Source: JBBSBL01 sp046330255 (GTDB lineage Bacteria; Actinomycetota; Thermoleophilia; Solirubrobacterales; Solirubrobacteraceae). Taken from it: DNA of 64,000 bases. Under the pieces are notes generated by a model. It was given only the letters and a program-made list of their open reading frames with translations. It was not told where the DNA came from and did not search any database. The position numbers were made by a program, and so were the translations under genes. The stretch covers positions 930,001 to 994,000 of the forward strand of contig JAXLTC010000002.1 in NCBI GenBank assembly GCA_046330255.1, written 5' to 3'. This document shows, one piece after another, positions 8,178 through 15,925 of the stretch. Within the stretch, counting starts at the first letter, position 1; each line of letters begins with the position of its first letter.

Positions 8178-9676
8178 GCGGCGGCTCCCGTCCCCGGGCC
8201 GCGCAGGCGGCCTGCGAGAGCCTGCGCGACGTCGCGCGGGAAGCAGCCGCCGAGCGCGAGCCCGCCGAAGTAGAGCGCCGTGCCCGCGAGCAGCGCGACG
8301 ATGGGCGGCAGCGGCGCCAGCGCCAGCGCGCCCGCGGCGACACCGAGCCCCAGCGCCGCGCCCACCACGCGCGGGTTGGGGCGCAGCCGCGCGCCGGAGC
8401 GCGCCGCCGCGCCGGTGCACCAGACCGCCAGCACCACCTCGGCGAAGAGCGTCGCCGCCGCCGCGCCGGTCGCCTCGAACGACGGCACCACCGACACCTG
8501 GAGCGCGACCGCCAGCGCGAGCGCGCCGACGTTGGCCACCAGCACGACGCGATTGAGGTGCTGGGCCAGAAGGACGAAGCTCATCGCCGAGGCCAGCGCG
8601 GACGCCGCCAGCGTCAGGCCCTGGAGCTGGAGGATCCCGACCGCGGGCTCGAAGCCCGGGCCGGCGATCACCTCGATCGCCAGCGGCGCCGCGAGCACCA
8701 CCGCGACCGCGAGCCACACCCCGCCGATCAGGGCCGCCTCGAACACCCTGGCCACGCCGTAGCGAAGGCGTTCGGGGTCCTCGGCCGCGGCCCGCGAGAG
8801 GATCGGGAACGCGGCCGTCAGCGCGAGCGCCGGCAGCGCGGCCAGCACCTCCACGACGCGGTAGGCGGTGGCGAAGTAGCCCGTCTGCTCGGCGGTCGCG
8901 AGCAGCGACATCACGATGATCGCGACGCGGAAGTAGGCGACGTAGACGCCGCTCGCCGCCGCCACCGGCAGCGTCTGGCGCACAAGCGGCCACCACGCCC
9001 CGGCCCTCCACGCGGGCCGCAGCGGCATGCGGCCGCGCACGAGCCAGGCGGTCACCGCGAGCGCCGGCAACGCGGAGGCCAGCGGGACCAGGAAGAAGGG
9101 GCCGAGCGAGGCGCCGGCGACCACCAGCAGCAGCAGCCCGGTGACCGCGAGCGCGGACTTCGAGAGCTCCAGCCCCGTCGTCCACCCGAAGCGCAGGTCG
9201 CCGACCAGCGCCGTCATCAGGAACGTCTGGACCGCGGCGACCCCGAGCCCGACCGACGCCGCCAGTGCGCCGGCGACCAGCACCTCGTCGTAGCCGGCGA
9301 GCGCGGCGAAGGCCGTCGCCCCGGCGACCCCGGCGACCGTCATCGCGAGCCGCAGGCCGAGCAGGCGACGCATCGCCTCGCGTCGCGCATCGCCGCGCGC
9401 CGTCGACCACTCCCGCAGCGCGACGATCGCCACGCCGAACTCCGTCAGGCCCTGCGCGATGGTCGCGATCGCGATCACGGTCTGGTAGCGGCCGAACCCG
9501 TCCACGCCCAGATGGCGCACGAGGAACGGGACCGCGACCAGCGACAGCAGGACGCCGGCCGCGTAGCCGGCCGTGCGAACCGCCCCCCCGCGGATGGCGG
9601 CCGGGCCGGCCGCGGCGGTCCCGAGCGGGTCGTCCGGCCGGCTCGCGCCCGGATCCTCGGCCGCCGGTCGCCTCAC
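8174..9676 (-). CDS. Wzx-type polysaccharide flippase (MOP superfamily)
   Basis: A membrane protein of about 500 aa with 12-14 hydrophobic segments over nearly its whole length, as in O-antigen/teichuronic acid flippases that move lipid-linked repeat units across the membrane. The first helix region reads GGAVRTAGYAAGVLLSLVA, then FLVRHLGVDGFGRYQ, typical of the family. ATG 9685 is in frame, but a minus-strand TAACAT box at 9684-9689 overlaps it and is 7 bases before GTG 9676, so the leaderless start is 9676. Its stop overlaps the downstream glycosyltransferase start. Confidence 0.88.
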   Translation of the reverse strand: MRRPAAEDPGASRPDDPLGTAAAGPAAIRGGAVRTAGYAAGVLLSLVAVPFLVRHLGVDGFGRYQTVIAIATIAQGLTEFGVAIVALREWSTARGDARREAMRRLLGLRLAMTVAGVAGATAFAALAGYDEVLVAGALAASVGLGVAAVQTFLMTALVGDLRFGWTTGLELSKSALAVTGLLLLVVAGASLGPFFLVPLASALPALAVTAWLVRGRMPLRPAWRAGAWWPLVRQTLPVAAASGVYVAYFRVAIIVMSLLATAEQTGYFATAYRVVEVLAALPALALTAAFPILSRAAAEDPERLRYGVARVFEAALIGGVWLAVAVVLAAPLAIEVIAGPGFEPAVGILQLQGLTLAASALASAMSFVLLAQHLNRVVLVANVGALALAVALQVSVVPSFEATGAAAATLFAEVVLAVWCTGAAARSGARLRPNPRVVGAALGLGVAAGALALAPLPPIVALLAGTALYFGGLALGGCFPRDVAQALAGRLRGPGTGAAA

Positions 9677-9683
9677 GCGCCGC

Positions 9684-9689
9684 ATGTTA
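9684..9689 (-). promoter_or_regulatory. Putative -10 box TAACAT deciding the flippase start
   Basis: Minus-strand TAACAT overlaps ATG 9685 and lies 7 bases before GTG 9676. A transcript starting downstream of this box could not contain the ATG, so GTG 9676 is the better start. Confidence 0.4.
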
Positions 9690-9717
9690 GGCGCGGGCGC
9701 CCCGGTCACCGGCTGCG

Positions 9718-10386
9718 TCAGGCCCCGGCGTCGATCAGTACGGCGAAGCCGTTTCCTTCGCGGGAGTCGGGGTCCTCCCAGTCCAGGACGCGGAGGTCCA
9801 GCCGCCGGCAGAGCTCGACGAAGCTCTCGCAGGTCCAGACCGACCAGTGCCTGTCCTCCTCCGAGGAGAACCCCGACTCGTGGCGCGCGATCAGCTCGTC
9901 GGCGCCGGTCAGCGGGCGGCCCGCGTCGAAGGTCCGGTCGCGGTGCGGCACGACCAGCAGCACGTAGCGGCGCGCGACGCGCACCCACTCGCGCAGGGCG
10001 CCGACCGGGTCGGGGAAGTGCTCGATGACGTGGGAGGCGAAGACGAAGTCGTAGGAGCCGTCCGCGAACGGCAGCTCGTCGCCCCGCGCGACCACGTCCA
10101 CGGCGCGGGTCGCGCCGGCCCGCCGGAGCTCCTCCGCCTTGTAGACGGTATCCTCGCCCCCCCAGCGATCCACGTTGATCACGTCGAGCCCGTAGTCGTT
10201 GTGGGCCGAGCCGCCGATCTCCACTCCGCTGAGCCCGTCCAGCCGGGCGGCGAGCAGCAGGGGCCGGGGCGGCGAGACCCTCAGCATCAGGCGGTCCGGG
10301 ACGAGCGGCGCGACGGCGCGCTTCAAGCGCCAGGGCACGCGGCGCGCGAGCCCCTGGCGCAGCGCGGTCGAGCGGGGCGTGGCCAC
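9718..10386 (-). CDS. SAM-dependent methyltransferase, paralogue of the gene at 6207-6899
   Basis: About 222 aa, the same unusual family as the gene at 6207: GVEIGGSAHNDY, VINVDRW, FVFASHVIEHFPDP, LLVVPHRDRT and HWSVWTCESFVELC occur in the same order and spacing. It probably methylates a sugar of the glycan. The GTG at 10386 is the farthest supported start; the first 35 residues are basic and less conserved, so a later start is possible. The much longer open frame through 12462 is antisense to three plus-strand genes and is not coding. Confidence 0.82.
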   Translation of the reverse strand: MATPRSTALRQGLARRVPWRLKRAVAPLVPDRLMLRVSPPRPLLLAARLDGLSGVEIGGSAHNDYGLDVINVDRWGGEDTVYKAEELRRAGATRAVDVVARGDELPFADGSYDFVFASHVIEHFPDPVGALREWVRVARRYVLLVVPHRDRTFDAGRPLTGADELIARHESGFSSEEDRHWSVWTCESFVELCRRLDLRVLDWEDPDSREGNGFAVLIDAGA

Positions 10387-10479
10387 CGGAGAAGTTGTAG
10401 CCGATGCGCTGCGTGCCGGCCCTGCCGCCGCAGGAACCCCGAAACTTTCGAGCCCGGCGACGTTAGTACTCCCGAAGCG

Positions 10480-11328
10480 ATGACCCCCCACCGCACCGAT
10501 CCGGCACTGGACAGCGCCGCCCCGCCCGCGCCCGAGGCTCCGGGGCGCGTATCGCCCCTGCCCGCCCAGGAGCTCCTCGGCATCCCGGTCGGGGTCGTCG
10601 ACTACCGCCAGGTGCTCGACTGGATCGACGACGTCGTGGCCGCCCGCGGCCGCGAGTACGTGTGCGTGGCCGCCGTGCACACGATCATGGCCTGCGAGGA
10701 GGATCCCGGGCTGCGCGAGGCGGTGCTCGGCGCGGCGGCGGTGCTGCCCGACGGAATGCCGCTCGTGTGGGCGCTCAACCGCCTGGGCCACGACATGGGC
10801 GACAGGGTCTACGGGCCGGAGCTGATGGACCGCGCCTGCGCGCGGGCCGCCCGCACCGGCCAGGCGCTCTACCTCTACGGGGGCCACGACCAGGGCGCGC
10901 TCGTGCAGCTGACGCTCAACCTCCGCACGCGCCACCCCGGCCTGCGGGTCGTCGGCGGCCACTCGCCGCCGCACCGCGAGCCGACGCCGGCCGAGCTGGA
11001 CCTCGTCGTCGAGGAGATCAACGCCTCGGGCGCGGACGTCGTCTGGGTCGGGATCGGGGTCCCGAAGCAGGAGAAGTGGATGGCGTCGATGCGCGCGCGG
11101 CTCGACGCTCCGGTGCTGATCGGCGTCGGCGCCGCCTTCGACTTCCATTCGGGCCGGATCCCGCAGGCGCCCTACTGGATGCAGCGCGCCGGGCTGGAGT
11201 GGTCCTACCGGCTCGCGCACGAGCCCGGCCGCCTGTGGCGGCGCTACGCGCGCTACAACCCGCGCTTCATGGCCGGATTCGCCCGCCAGTGGGCGCGGGA
11301 GCGCAGGGGCGCCGAACCGATCCACTAG
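10480..11328 (+). CDS. WecG/TagA/CpsF-family glycosyltransferase
   Basis: GT26-family enzyme of 282 aa. Members add the second sugar (for example N-acetylmannosamine or its uronate) to undecaprenyl-PP-linked GlcNAc at the cytoplasmic face. Family motifs are present: VHTIMACEEDP, VLPDGMPLVWALN (with the catalytic Asp region), YLYGGHDQGA, VVWVGIGVPKQEKWM and GVGAAFDFHSGRIPQAP. ATG 10480 precedes a Pro/Ala-rich N-terminal segment of about 30 residues. It is followed after 12 bases by a nucleotide-sugar dehydrogenase, consistent with a ManNAcA-type sugar, though this is inference. Confidence 0.92.
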   Translation: MTPHRTDPALDSAAPPAPEAPGRVSPLPAQELLGIPVGVVDYRQVLDWIDDVVAARGREYVCVAAVHTIMACEEDPGLREAVLGAAAVLPDGMPLVWALNRLGHDMGDRVYGPELMDRACARAARTGQALYLYGGHDQGALVQLTLNLRTRHPGLRVVGGHSPPHREPTPAELDLVVEEINASGADVVWVGIGVPKQEKWMASMRARLDAPVLIGVGAAFDFHSGRIPQAPYWMQRAGLEWSYRLAHEPGRLWRRYARYNPRFMAGFARQWARERRGAEPIH

Positions 11329-11340
11329 CCTCATCGCGCG

Positions 11341-12612
11341 ATGAGCGCCGACGTCTCCGTCATCGGCCTGGGCCGGGTCGGCCTGCCGCTCGCCCTCTCG
11401 TTCGCCGACCGCGGCCTGCGCGTCGTCGGGGTCGACCGCGACGCGGACCGCCTGGCGGCCGTGCGCGCGGGCCGGATGCCGTTCGCCGAGCCGGGGGCGG
11501 ACGAGGTGCTGGCGCGCGTGGCGGGGTCCGGGCGCCTCGAGCTGAGCGAGCGGGTCGCCGACGCCGCGGAGGCCGACTCGATCGTCCTCACGCTGGGCAC
11601 ACCGTCCTTCTCGCACATCGAGATCGACATGCGCGACATCCGCTCGGCGCTCGACGACCTGCTCCCGGTCCTGCGCCGCGGGCACCTGATCGTGCTGCGC
11701 TCGACGATCGCGCCCGGCACGACGGACTTCGTCGCCGGCTACCTGCACAAGCGCAGGCCGGACCTGAGCGCCGGCGAGGACGTCGCGGTCGCGCACGTCC
11801 CCGAGCGGATCGCGACGGGGCGGTTCCTGCGGGAGATCGGCACGCTGCCCTGCATCGTGGGGGGCGCCGGGCCCGGCTCGGGCGAGCGCGCGGCCGCGCT
11901 GTTCGAGGTCTTCGGCGCGCCGATCGTGCAGACCACGCCGGTCCAGGCCGAGCTCGCGAAGATCTGGACCAACATCCTGCGCTACACGAGCTTCGCGCTG
12001 CCGAACCTGCTGATGATGGACTGCGAGCAGCACGACGCGAACGTGTTCGAGGTGATCGACCTGATCAACCACGACTACCCCCGCGGCGGGATCGCGCTGC
12101 CGGGGCTCACCGCCGGGACGTGCCTGCGCAAGGACTTCGCCTTCTCCGAGGAGCGCTCCAACGCGCCCGGAATGCTGCTGGCGGTCTCGCGCGTGAACGA
12201 GTCGGTGCCGCTGTTCCTGGTCGAGGGCATGAAGCGGCGGCTCGGCGACGGCGGGCTCGGCGGCCGCAAGGTCGCCGTGCTCGGGCTCGCGTTCAAGCGC
12301 GACACCGACGACGAGCGCGACTCGCTCTCGCACAAGCTCGTGCGGCTGCTGGAGCGCGAGCTCGCCGACGTCGCCGTGCACGACCCGCACGTGGCCTCGC
12401 CGACGCAGGCGCTCGCGGACGCGGTCGCCGGGGCCGACGTGGTCGTGGTCGCGACCAACCACTCCTCGTTCGAGGCCCCGGAGGCCCGGATGGCGATCCT
12501 CGACGGCGCGGGCGCCGACGCGCTCGTGGTCGACCCGTGGAACGCGCTCGGCGCCGGCCAGGTGTTCGCCTTCGCCAACGAGGTCGCCGCGCTGGCGCCC
12601 GCCGCCGGGTGA
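11341..12612 (+). CDS. Nucleotide-sugar dehydrogenase (UDP-ManNAc/UDP-glucose dehydrogenase family)
   Basis: Oxidises a UDP-sugar at C6 to the uronate with two NAD+. The 423-aa protein has the N-terminal NAD site VIGLGRVGLPLALSFADRG, the central VAHVPERIATG block, Lys207 in AELAKIWTN, and the catalytic Cys261 in GTCLRKD. The C-terminal domain holds VAVLGLAFKRDTDDERDS. The layout resembles WecC more than classic UDP-glucose dehydrogenase, and a WecG-type enzyme lies just upstream, but substrate specificity is not settled by sequence. The stop overlaps the next start by 4 bases. Confidence 0.9.
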   Translation: MSADVSVIGLGRVGLPLALSFADRGLRVVGVDRDADRLAAVRAGRMPFAEPGADEVLARVAGSGRLELSERVADAAEADSIVLTLGTPSFSHIEIDMRDIRSALDDLLPVLRRGHLIVLRSTIAPGTTDFVAGYLHKRRPDLSAGEDVAVAHVPERIATGRFLREIGTLPCIVGGAGPGSGERAAALFEVFGAPIVQTTPVQAELAKIWTNILRYTSFALPNLLMMDCEQHDANVFEVIDLINHDYPRGGIALPGLTAGTCLRKDFAFSEERSNAPGMLLAVSRVNESVPLFLVEGMKRRLGDGGLGGRKVAVLGLAFKRDTDDERDSLSHKLVRLLERELADVAVHDPHVASPTQALADAVAGADVVVVATNHSSFEAPEARMAILDGAGADALVVDPWNALGAGQVFAFANEVAALAPAAG

Positions 12613-13583
12613 GGCGCGTTCTCGTCACCGGCGGGGCGGGCACGATCGGCGCCGCGGTCGTGAGGCGGCTGCTGCGCGACCCCGGCTACGAGGTGCGGGT
12701 CTCCGACCAGCGCCCCGCACCGGCCTGGATGCGCGAGGGCTGCGAGGTCCACACCGGAGACCTGCGGGACCTCGACCAGGCGCGTTCCGCGACGGAGGGC
12801 TGCAGCCACGTCGTGCACCTGGCCGCGATCGTCGGCGGGATCGCGAACTTCCACCGCCTGCCGCACACGCTGACGGAGGTCAACAACGCGCTCTACAACT
12901 CGGTGATCCGCGCCGCGCTGGACCACGACGTCGAGCGCTTCACCTACGTCTCCTCCTCGATGGTCTTCGAGCGCGCCACCGAGTTCCCGACCACCGAGGC
13001 CCACCTTCCCGACTGCCCCGTGCCGCTGAGCGCCTACGGGTTCTCGAAGCTGACGGGCGAGGTCTACTGCCGCGCCGCCCACGCGGAGCACGGCCTCCCG
13101 TACACGATCTGCCGCCCGTTCAACGCCTACGGCCCGGGCGAGATGCCCGAGGACGAGCCGGGGATCGCGCACGCGGTCCCGGACCTGATCCGCAAGGCGC
13201 TCGGCGGCCGGCGCCCGCTGCAGATCTTCGGCTCGGGTGAGCAGACGCGGACGCTGACGCACGTCGACGACATCGCCGAGGGCATCGTGGTCGCGATGTC
13301 CTCGCCGGCGGGGCTGGGCGAGGACTTCAACATCTCGGCGGGCGAGGAGCTGACCGTCGCCGGGATTGCGCGGATCGTGTGGGAGGCGTGCGGACTCGAC
13401 CCGGAGGCGTTCGAGCTCGAGCACCTGCCGAGCTTCGCGGTCGACGTGCAGCGCCGCTGGCCCTCGGTCGAAAAGGCGCGGGAGCTGCTCGGCTGGGAGG
13501 CGTCGATCGGCGTGCGCGACGGCATCGCGGCGACGGTGGACTGGCTGCGCGAGCAGGACGTGGTCGGCGCCGGGCAGGGCTAG
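12609..13583 (+). CDS. NAD-dependent nucleotide-sugar epimerase/dehydratase (extended SDR)
   Basis: A 324-aa extended short-chain dehydrogenase. It has the NAD-binding VTGGAGTIGAAVVRRLL, the catalytic pair Tyr143-x3-Lys147 (YGFSK), SSSMVFE at the catalytic Ser position and the substrate-side RPFNAYGPGE. It starts at GTG 12609 inside the stop of the dehydrogenase (GTGA overlap), so the two act in sequence on the same nucleotide sugar. Whether it is a 4-epimerase, 4,6-dehydratase or decarboxylase cannot be decided here. Confidence 0.9.
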   Translation: MRRVLVTGGAGTIGAAVVRRLLRDPGYEVRVSDQRPAPAWMREGCEVHTGDLRDLDQARSATEGCSHVVHLAAIVGGIANFHRLPHTLTEVNNALYNSVIRAALDHDVERFTYVSSSMVFERATEFPTTEAHLPDCPVPLSAYGFSKLTGEVYCRAAHAEHGLPYTICRPFNAYGPGEMPEDEPGIAHAVPDLIRKALGGRRPLQIFGSGEQTRTLTHVDDIAEGIVVAMSSPAGLGEDFNISAGEELTVAGIARIVWEACGLDPEAFELEHLPSFAVDVQRRWPSVEKARELLGWEASIGVRDGIAATVDWLREQDVVGAGQG

Positions 13584-13595
13584 CGGGGCGCCGCG

Positions 13596-14447
13596 GTGGC
13601 CCCGGCCGCGACCGTCGTCGTCCCGACCCGGGGGCGCCACGGCTACCTGGAGGTCGCGCTCGCCTCGATCGCGCCGCAGGTCGCCGCGGCGGGGGCCGAG
13701 CTGCTGGTCGTGGTCGACGGCGATGATCCGGGCAGCGTGCGGGTCGCGCGCCGCCACGGCGCGCGCGTGCTCGAGCTTCCCGACGGGCCGGGCCTCAACG
13801 CGGCCCGCAACGCCGCGGTCGCGGCGTCGGACGCGCCCCTGCTCGTCTTCACCGACGACGACGTGCGCGCGCCCGGCGGCTGGCTCGCCGCGCTCCTGGA
13901 CGGCGCGACGCGCCACACGGCCGACGAGGTCTTCGCCGGCCCGATCCACGCGCGGCTCGAGGGCGACCGCGCGCCGCACGGCTGCGGTCGCGAGGACCCG
14001 CCGATCACCGCGCTGGACCTCGGCGCCCGCGACACCGAGGCGCGGCGCGCGTGGGGCGCGAACATGACGATCCGCCGCTCGGCGCTCGAGCGCGTGGGCC
14101 CCTTCGACGAGTCCATCCCGAGCGGGGGCGGCGACGAGGAGGACTGGCAGCGCCGTTACCGCGCGGCGGGCGGGCACGTGCGCTACCTCGCCGCGGCCGG
14201 GCTCGAGCATCGCCGCTTCGGGCCCGACGCGGAGCTGCGGTCGCTGGCGCGGGCGGCGTTCGCCCGCGGGCGCCTTGCGCGCGAGCACGACGAGCGCCGC
14301 GGCGCCGCCCCGCCGCTGGCGCGGGAGGCCCGCACGCTCGCGGGCTGCGCCTGGCATACGGCGCGGAGGCGCTGCCCGATGGGCCTGGTGGTCGGCGCGC
14401 ACGCCGCCGGGCGGCTGCGCGCCGCGCTGGGCGACGGCGCCCGGTGA
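13596..14447 (+). CDS. GT2-family glycosyltransferase
   Basis: A 283-aa soluble inverting glycosyltransferase. The GT-A fold begins VVVPTRGRHGYLEVAL, the nucleotide/metal site is LVFTDDDVRAPGGWL, and the acceptor region is GGGDEEDWQRRYRAAGG, a motif common in rhamnosyl-type and other GT2 enzymes. GTG 13596 is 12 bases after the epimerase stop. Its TGA overlaps the ATG of the next gene by one base. It is part of the plus-strand run 10480-15265. Confidence 0.88.
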   Translation: MAPAATVVVPTRGRHGYLEVALASIAPQVAAAGAELLVVVDGDDPGSVRVARRHGARVLELPDGPGLNAARNAAVAASDAPLLVFTDDDVRAPGGWLAALLDGATRHTADEVFAGPIHARLEGDRAPHGCGREDPPITALDLGARDTEARRAWGANMTIRRSALERVGPFDESIPSGGGDEEDWQRRYRAAGGHVRYLAAAGLEHRRFGPDAELRSLARAAFARGRLAREHDERRGAAPPLAREARTLAGCAWHTARRRCPMGLVVGAHAAGRLRAALGDGAR

Positions 14448-15265
14448 TGGGCGGCGGCGAGCCCGAGCCGTTCCTTTCAGGCGAAAGCGGCACGATCCTC
14501 GGCCCGCGGCGGATCGCCACGGCGACGGTGGCGGACGCCCTGCTGGACGCCCGCCGCGCCCTGCGCCTGGAGCCGTGGCGGCTCGCGCGCGCGGCCCGGC
14601 GCGCGCCGCCGCGGCGCCGCGTGCTCGCAGCGGGGGTCGAGCGCGAGGATCGCGACGGGCTGCTGGGCGCGGCGGTCGCCGAGCTGCGCCGCTCGCGTCA
14701 CGACGTGGTGGTCCGCACCGGGCCCGCCGGCGATCGCGGCAAGTGGGAGAACCTCGATCGGCTGATCGGGCCGGGCGGGCTCGGGGACCGCGACTGGCTG
14801 CTGGCCGTCGACGACGACGTCGCGCTGCCGCGCGGCTTTTTGGACTCGTTCCTGTTCCTCGCCGAGCGCTTCGACCTCGCGCTCGCCCAGCCGGCGCATC
14901 GCCGCCGCTCGCACGCGGCCTGGTCCGTCACTCGCCGGAAGGGGGGCAGCGTGGTCCGCGAGACCGGCTTCGTGGAGATCGGGCCGCTGACCGCGTTTCG
15001 CGCCGACGCCGCGCGCGAGCTCCTGCCCTTCCCGCCGCTGCGGACCGGCTGGGGCCTGGACGCGGTGTGGGCCGCCGTCGCGCGCGAGCGCGGCTGGCGC
15101 ATGGGCGTCGTCGACGCGACGCCGGTCGGCCACGCGCTCGGCAAGGTCGCGGGCGGCTACGACCACGCGGCCGCGGTGGCCGAGTCGCGCGAGCTGCTGC
15201 GCGCCCACGCCCACGTCACCGCCGCCGAGGCGAACCGCACGCTGGTCGCGCACCGGCGGTGGTGA
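14447..15265 (+). CDS. Glycosyltransferase-like protein (GT-A fold, atypical)
   Basis: A 272-aa protein with VEREDRDGLLGAAVAELRRS, then KWENLDRLIG and the acidic metal-site-like WLLAVDDDVALPRGF. A later segment, GWGLDAVWAAVARERGW, resembles GT2 acceptor loops. It lacks the usual N-terminal PxYN/TxGR strand, so the donor-binding part is atypical. ATG 14447 overlaps the previous stop (TGATG); GTG 14444 in the same frame is possible. It ends the first plus-strand glycan operon, just before the toxin-antitoxin pair. Function as a glycosyltransferase is probable, not certain. Confidence 0.75.
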   Translation: MGGGEPEPFLSGESGTILGPRRIATATVADALLDARRALRLEPWRLARAARRAPPRRRVLAAGVEREDRDGLLGAAVAELRRSRHDVVVRTGPAGDRGKWENLDRLIGPGGLGDRDWLLAVDDDVALPRGFLDSFLFLAERFDLALAQPAHRRRSHAAWSVTRRKGGSVVRETGFVEIGPLTAFRADAARELLPFPPLRTGWGLDAVWAAVARERGWRMGVVDATPVGHALGKVAGGYDHAAAVAESRELLRAHAHVTAAEANRTLVAHRRW

Positions 15266-15266
15266 T

Positions 15267-15284
15267 GTTGTAGCATGCAACTAC
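15267..15284. promoter_or_regulatory. Imperfect palindromic operator overlapping the antitoxin -10 box
   Basis: An 18-bp sequence centred on GCATGC (15273-15278) is symmetric at 14 of 18 positions. The hexamer TAGCAT (15271-15276) inside it lies 9 bases before ATG 15286. Binding of the antitoxin or toxin-antitoxin complex here would block the -10 box, as expected for autoregulation. The stretch is visibly more AT-rich than its surroundings. Confidence 0.45.
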
Positions 15285-15285
15285 T

Positions 15286-15534
15286 ATGCTGACCGTTCCG
15301 GAGGCCGCGAGTCGGGTGCGGCGCAACCCCGAGACGATCCGGCGATGGATCCGCGCCGGGCGTCTGCGCTCGCAGCGGATCGGCTCCCAGCACCTCATCG
15401 AAGAGGCGGACCTCCAGCAGATCCTGAACGAGCCGGACGCGCTGACGGTGCCCGGCGGATGGGGCATCGCCCCGAGCGGCGCCCCGATGCCGGACGGCGT
15501 ACGGCTGATCCGCGAGGTTCGGGACTCCCGTTGA
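15286..15534 (+). CDS. Excisionase/MerR-like helix-turn-helix antitoxin
   Basis: An 82-aa protein. Residues 1-50 form a short winged HTH of the excisionase type (LTVPEAASRVRRNPETIRRW, then IRAGRLRSQRIGSQHLI), and the tail is Pro/Gly-rich and probably binds the toxin. It probably represses its own operon through the palindrome just upstream and neutralises the PIN toxin encoded next. Its TGA overlaps the TTG start of that gene by 4 bases. Excisionase function is unlikely since no integrase is nearby. Confidence 0.8.
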   Translation: MLTVPEAASRVRRNPETIRRWIRAGRLRSQRIGSQHLIEEADLQQILNEPDALTVPGGWGIAPSGAPMPDGVRLIREVRDSR

Positions 15535-15923
15535 CGCTGGTGCTCGACGCCAGCGTCGCGTTCTGGGCGCTGGGCGGAGAGACGCGCTTCGCCTCGATCG
15601 GAGAGGAGCTGCTCGCCCCTCCGCTGATGTGGTCCGAAACCGCCTCGGCGCTACGAGCCGCCACCTGGCGAGGGCAGCTCCGCGAGGAGGACGGCCGCGC
15701 CCTGCTGGCGCGACTCGCGAGCGCTCCGGTGAGCCGGCGAGCGCCGGCGCGCCTGCTGCGAACGGCGTGGACGATCGCGGAGGACCTCGGCTGGGCCAAG
15801 ACCTACGACGCGGAGTACCTGGCGCTCGCCCGGCTTGTGGGCGGACGGGTCGTTACGCTGGACGCGCGCATGCACCGCGGAGCGCGCCGTACCGGCCTGG
15901 TGACCGCTCTCCGCACCGGATAG
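15531..15923 (+). CDS. vapC: PIN-domain toxin (VapC-like ribonuclease)
   Basis: A 130-aa PIN nuclease predicted to cleave RNA with Mg2+. The four acidic residues are in place: Asp6 (LVLDAS), Glu36 (WSETASAL), Asp93 (TYDAEY) and Asp111 (TLDARM). I favour TTG 15531, which overlaps the antitoxin stop (TTGA); GTG 15540 is the alternative but would remove residues before Asp6. The partner is the HTH protein upstream. GT4 gene 15926 begins 2 bases after its stop, so the pair is embedded in the polysaccharide transcript. Confidence 0.85.
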   Translation: MTLVLDASVAFWALGGETRFASIGEELLAPPLMWSETASALRAATWRGQLREEDGRALLARLASAPVSRRAPARLLRTAWTIAEDLGWAKTYDAEYLALARLVGGRVVTLDARMHRGARRTGLVTALRTG

Positions 15924-15925
15924 CG

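Noticed and set aside
9718..12462. 914-codon minus-strand frame extending the methyltransferase gene
   Set aside because: Only the last 222 codons resemble a protein family; the rest is antisense to three plus-strand genes with strong motifs.
15286..15923. Phage or integrative-element remnant, because the antitoxin resembles excisionases
   Set aside because: No integrase, att repeat or phage gene lies nearby and a PIN toxin follows directly.
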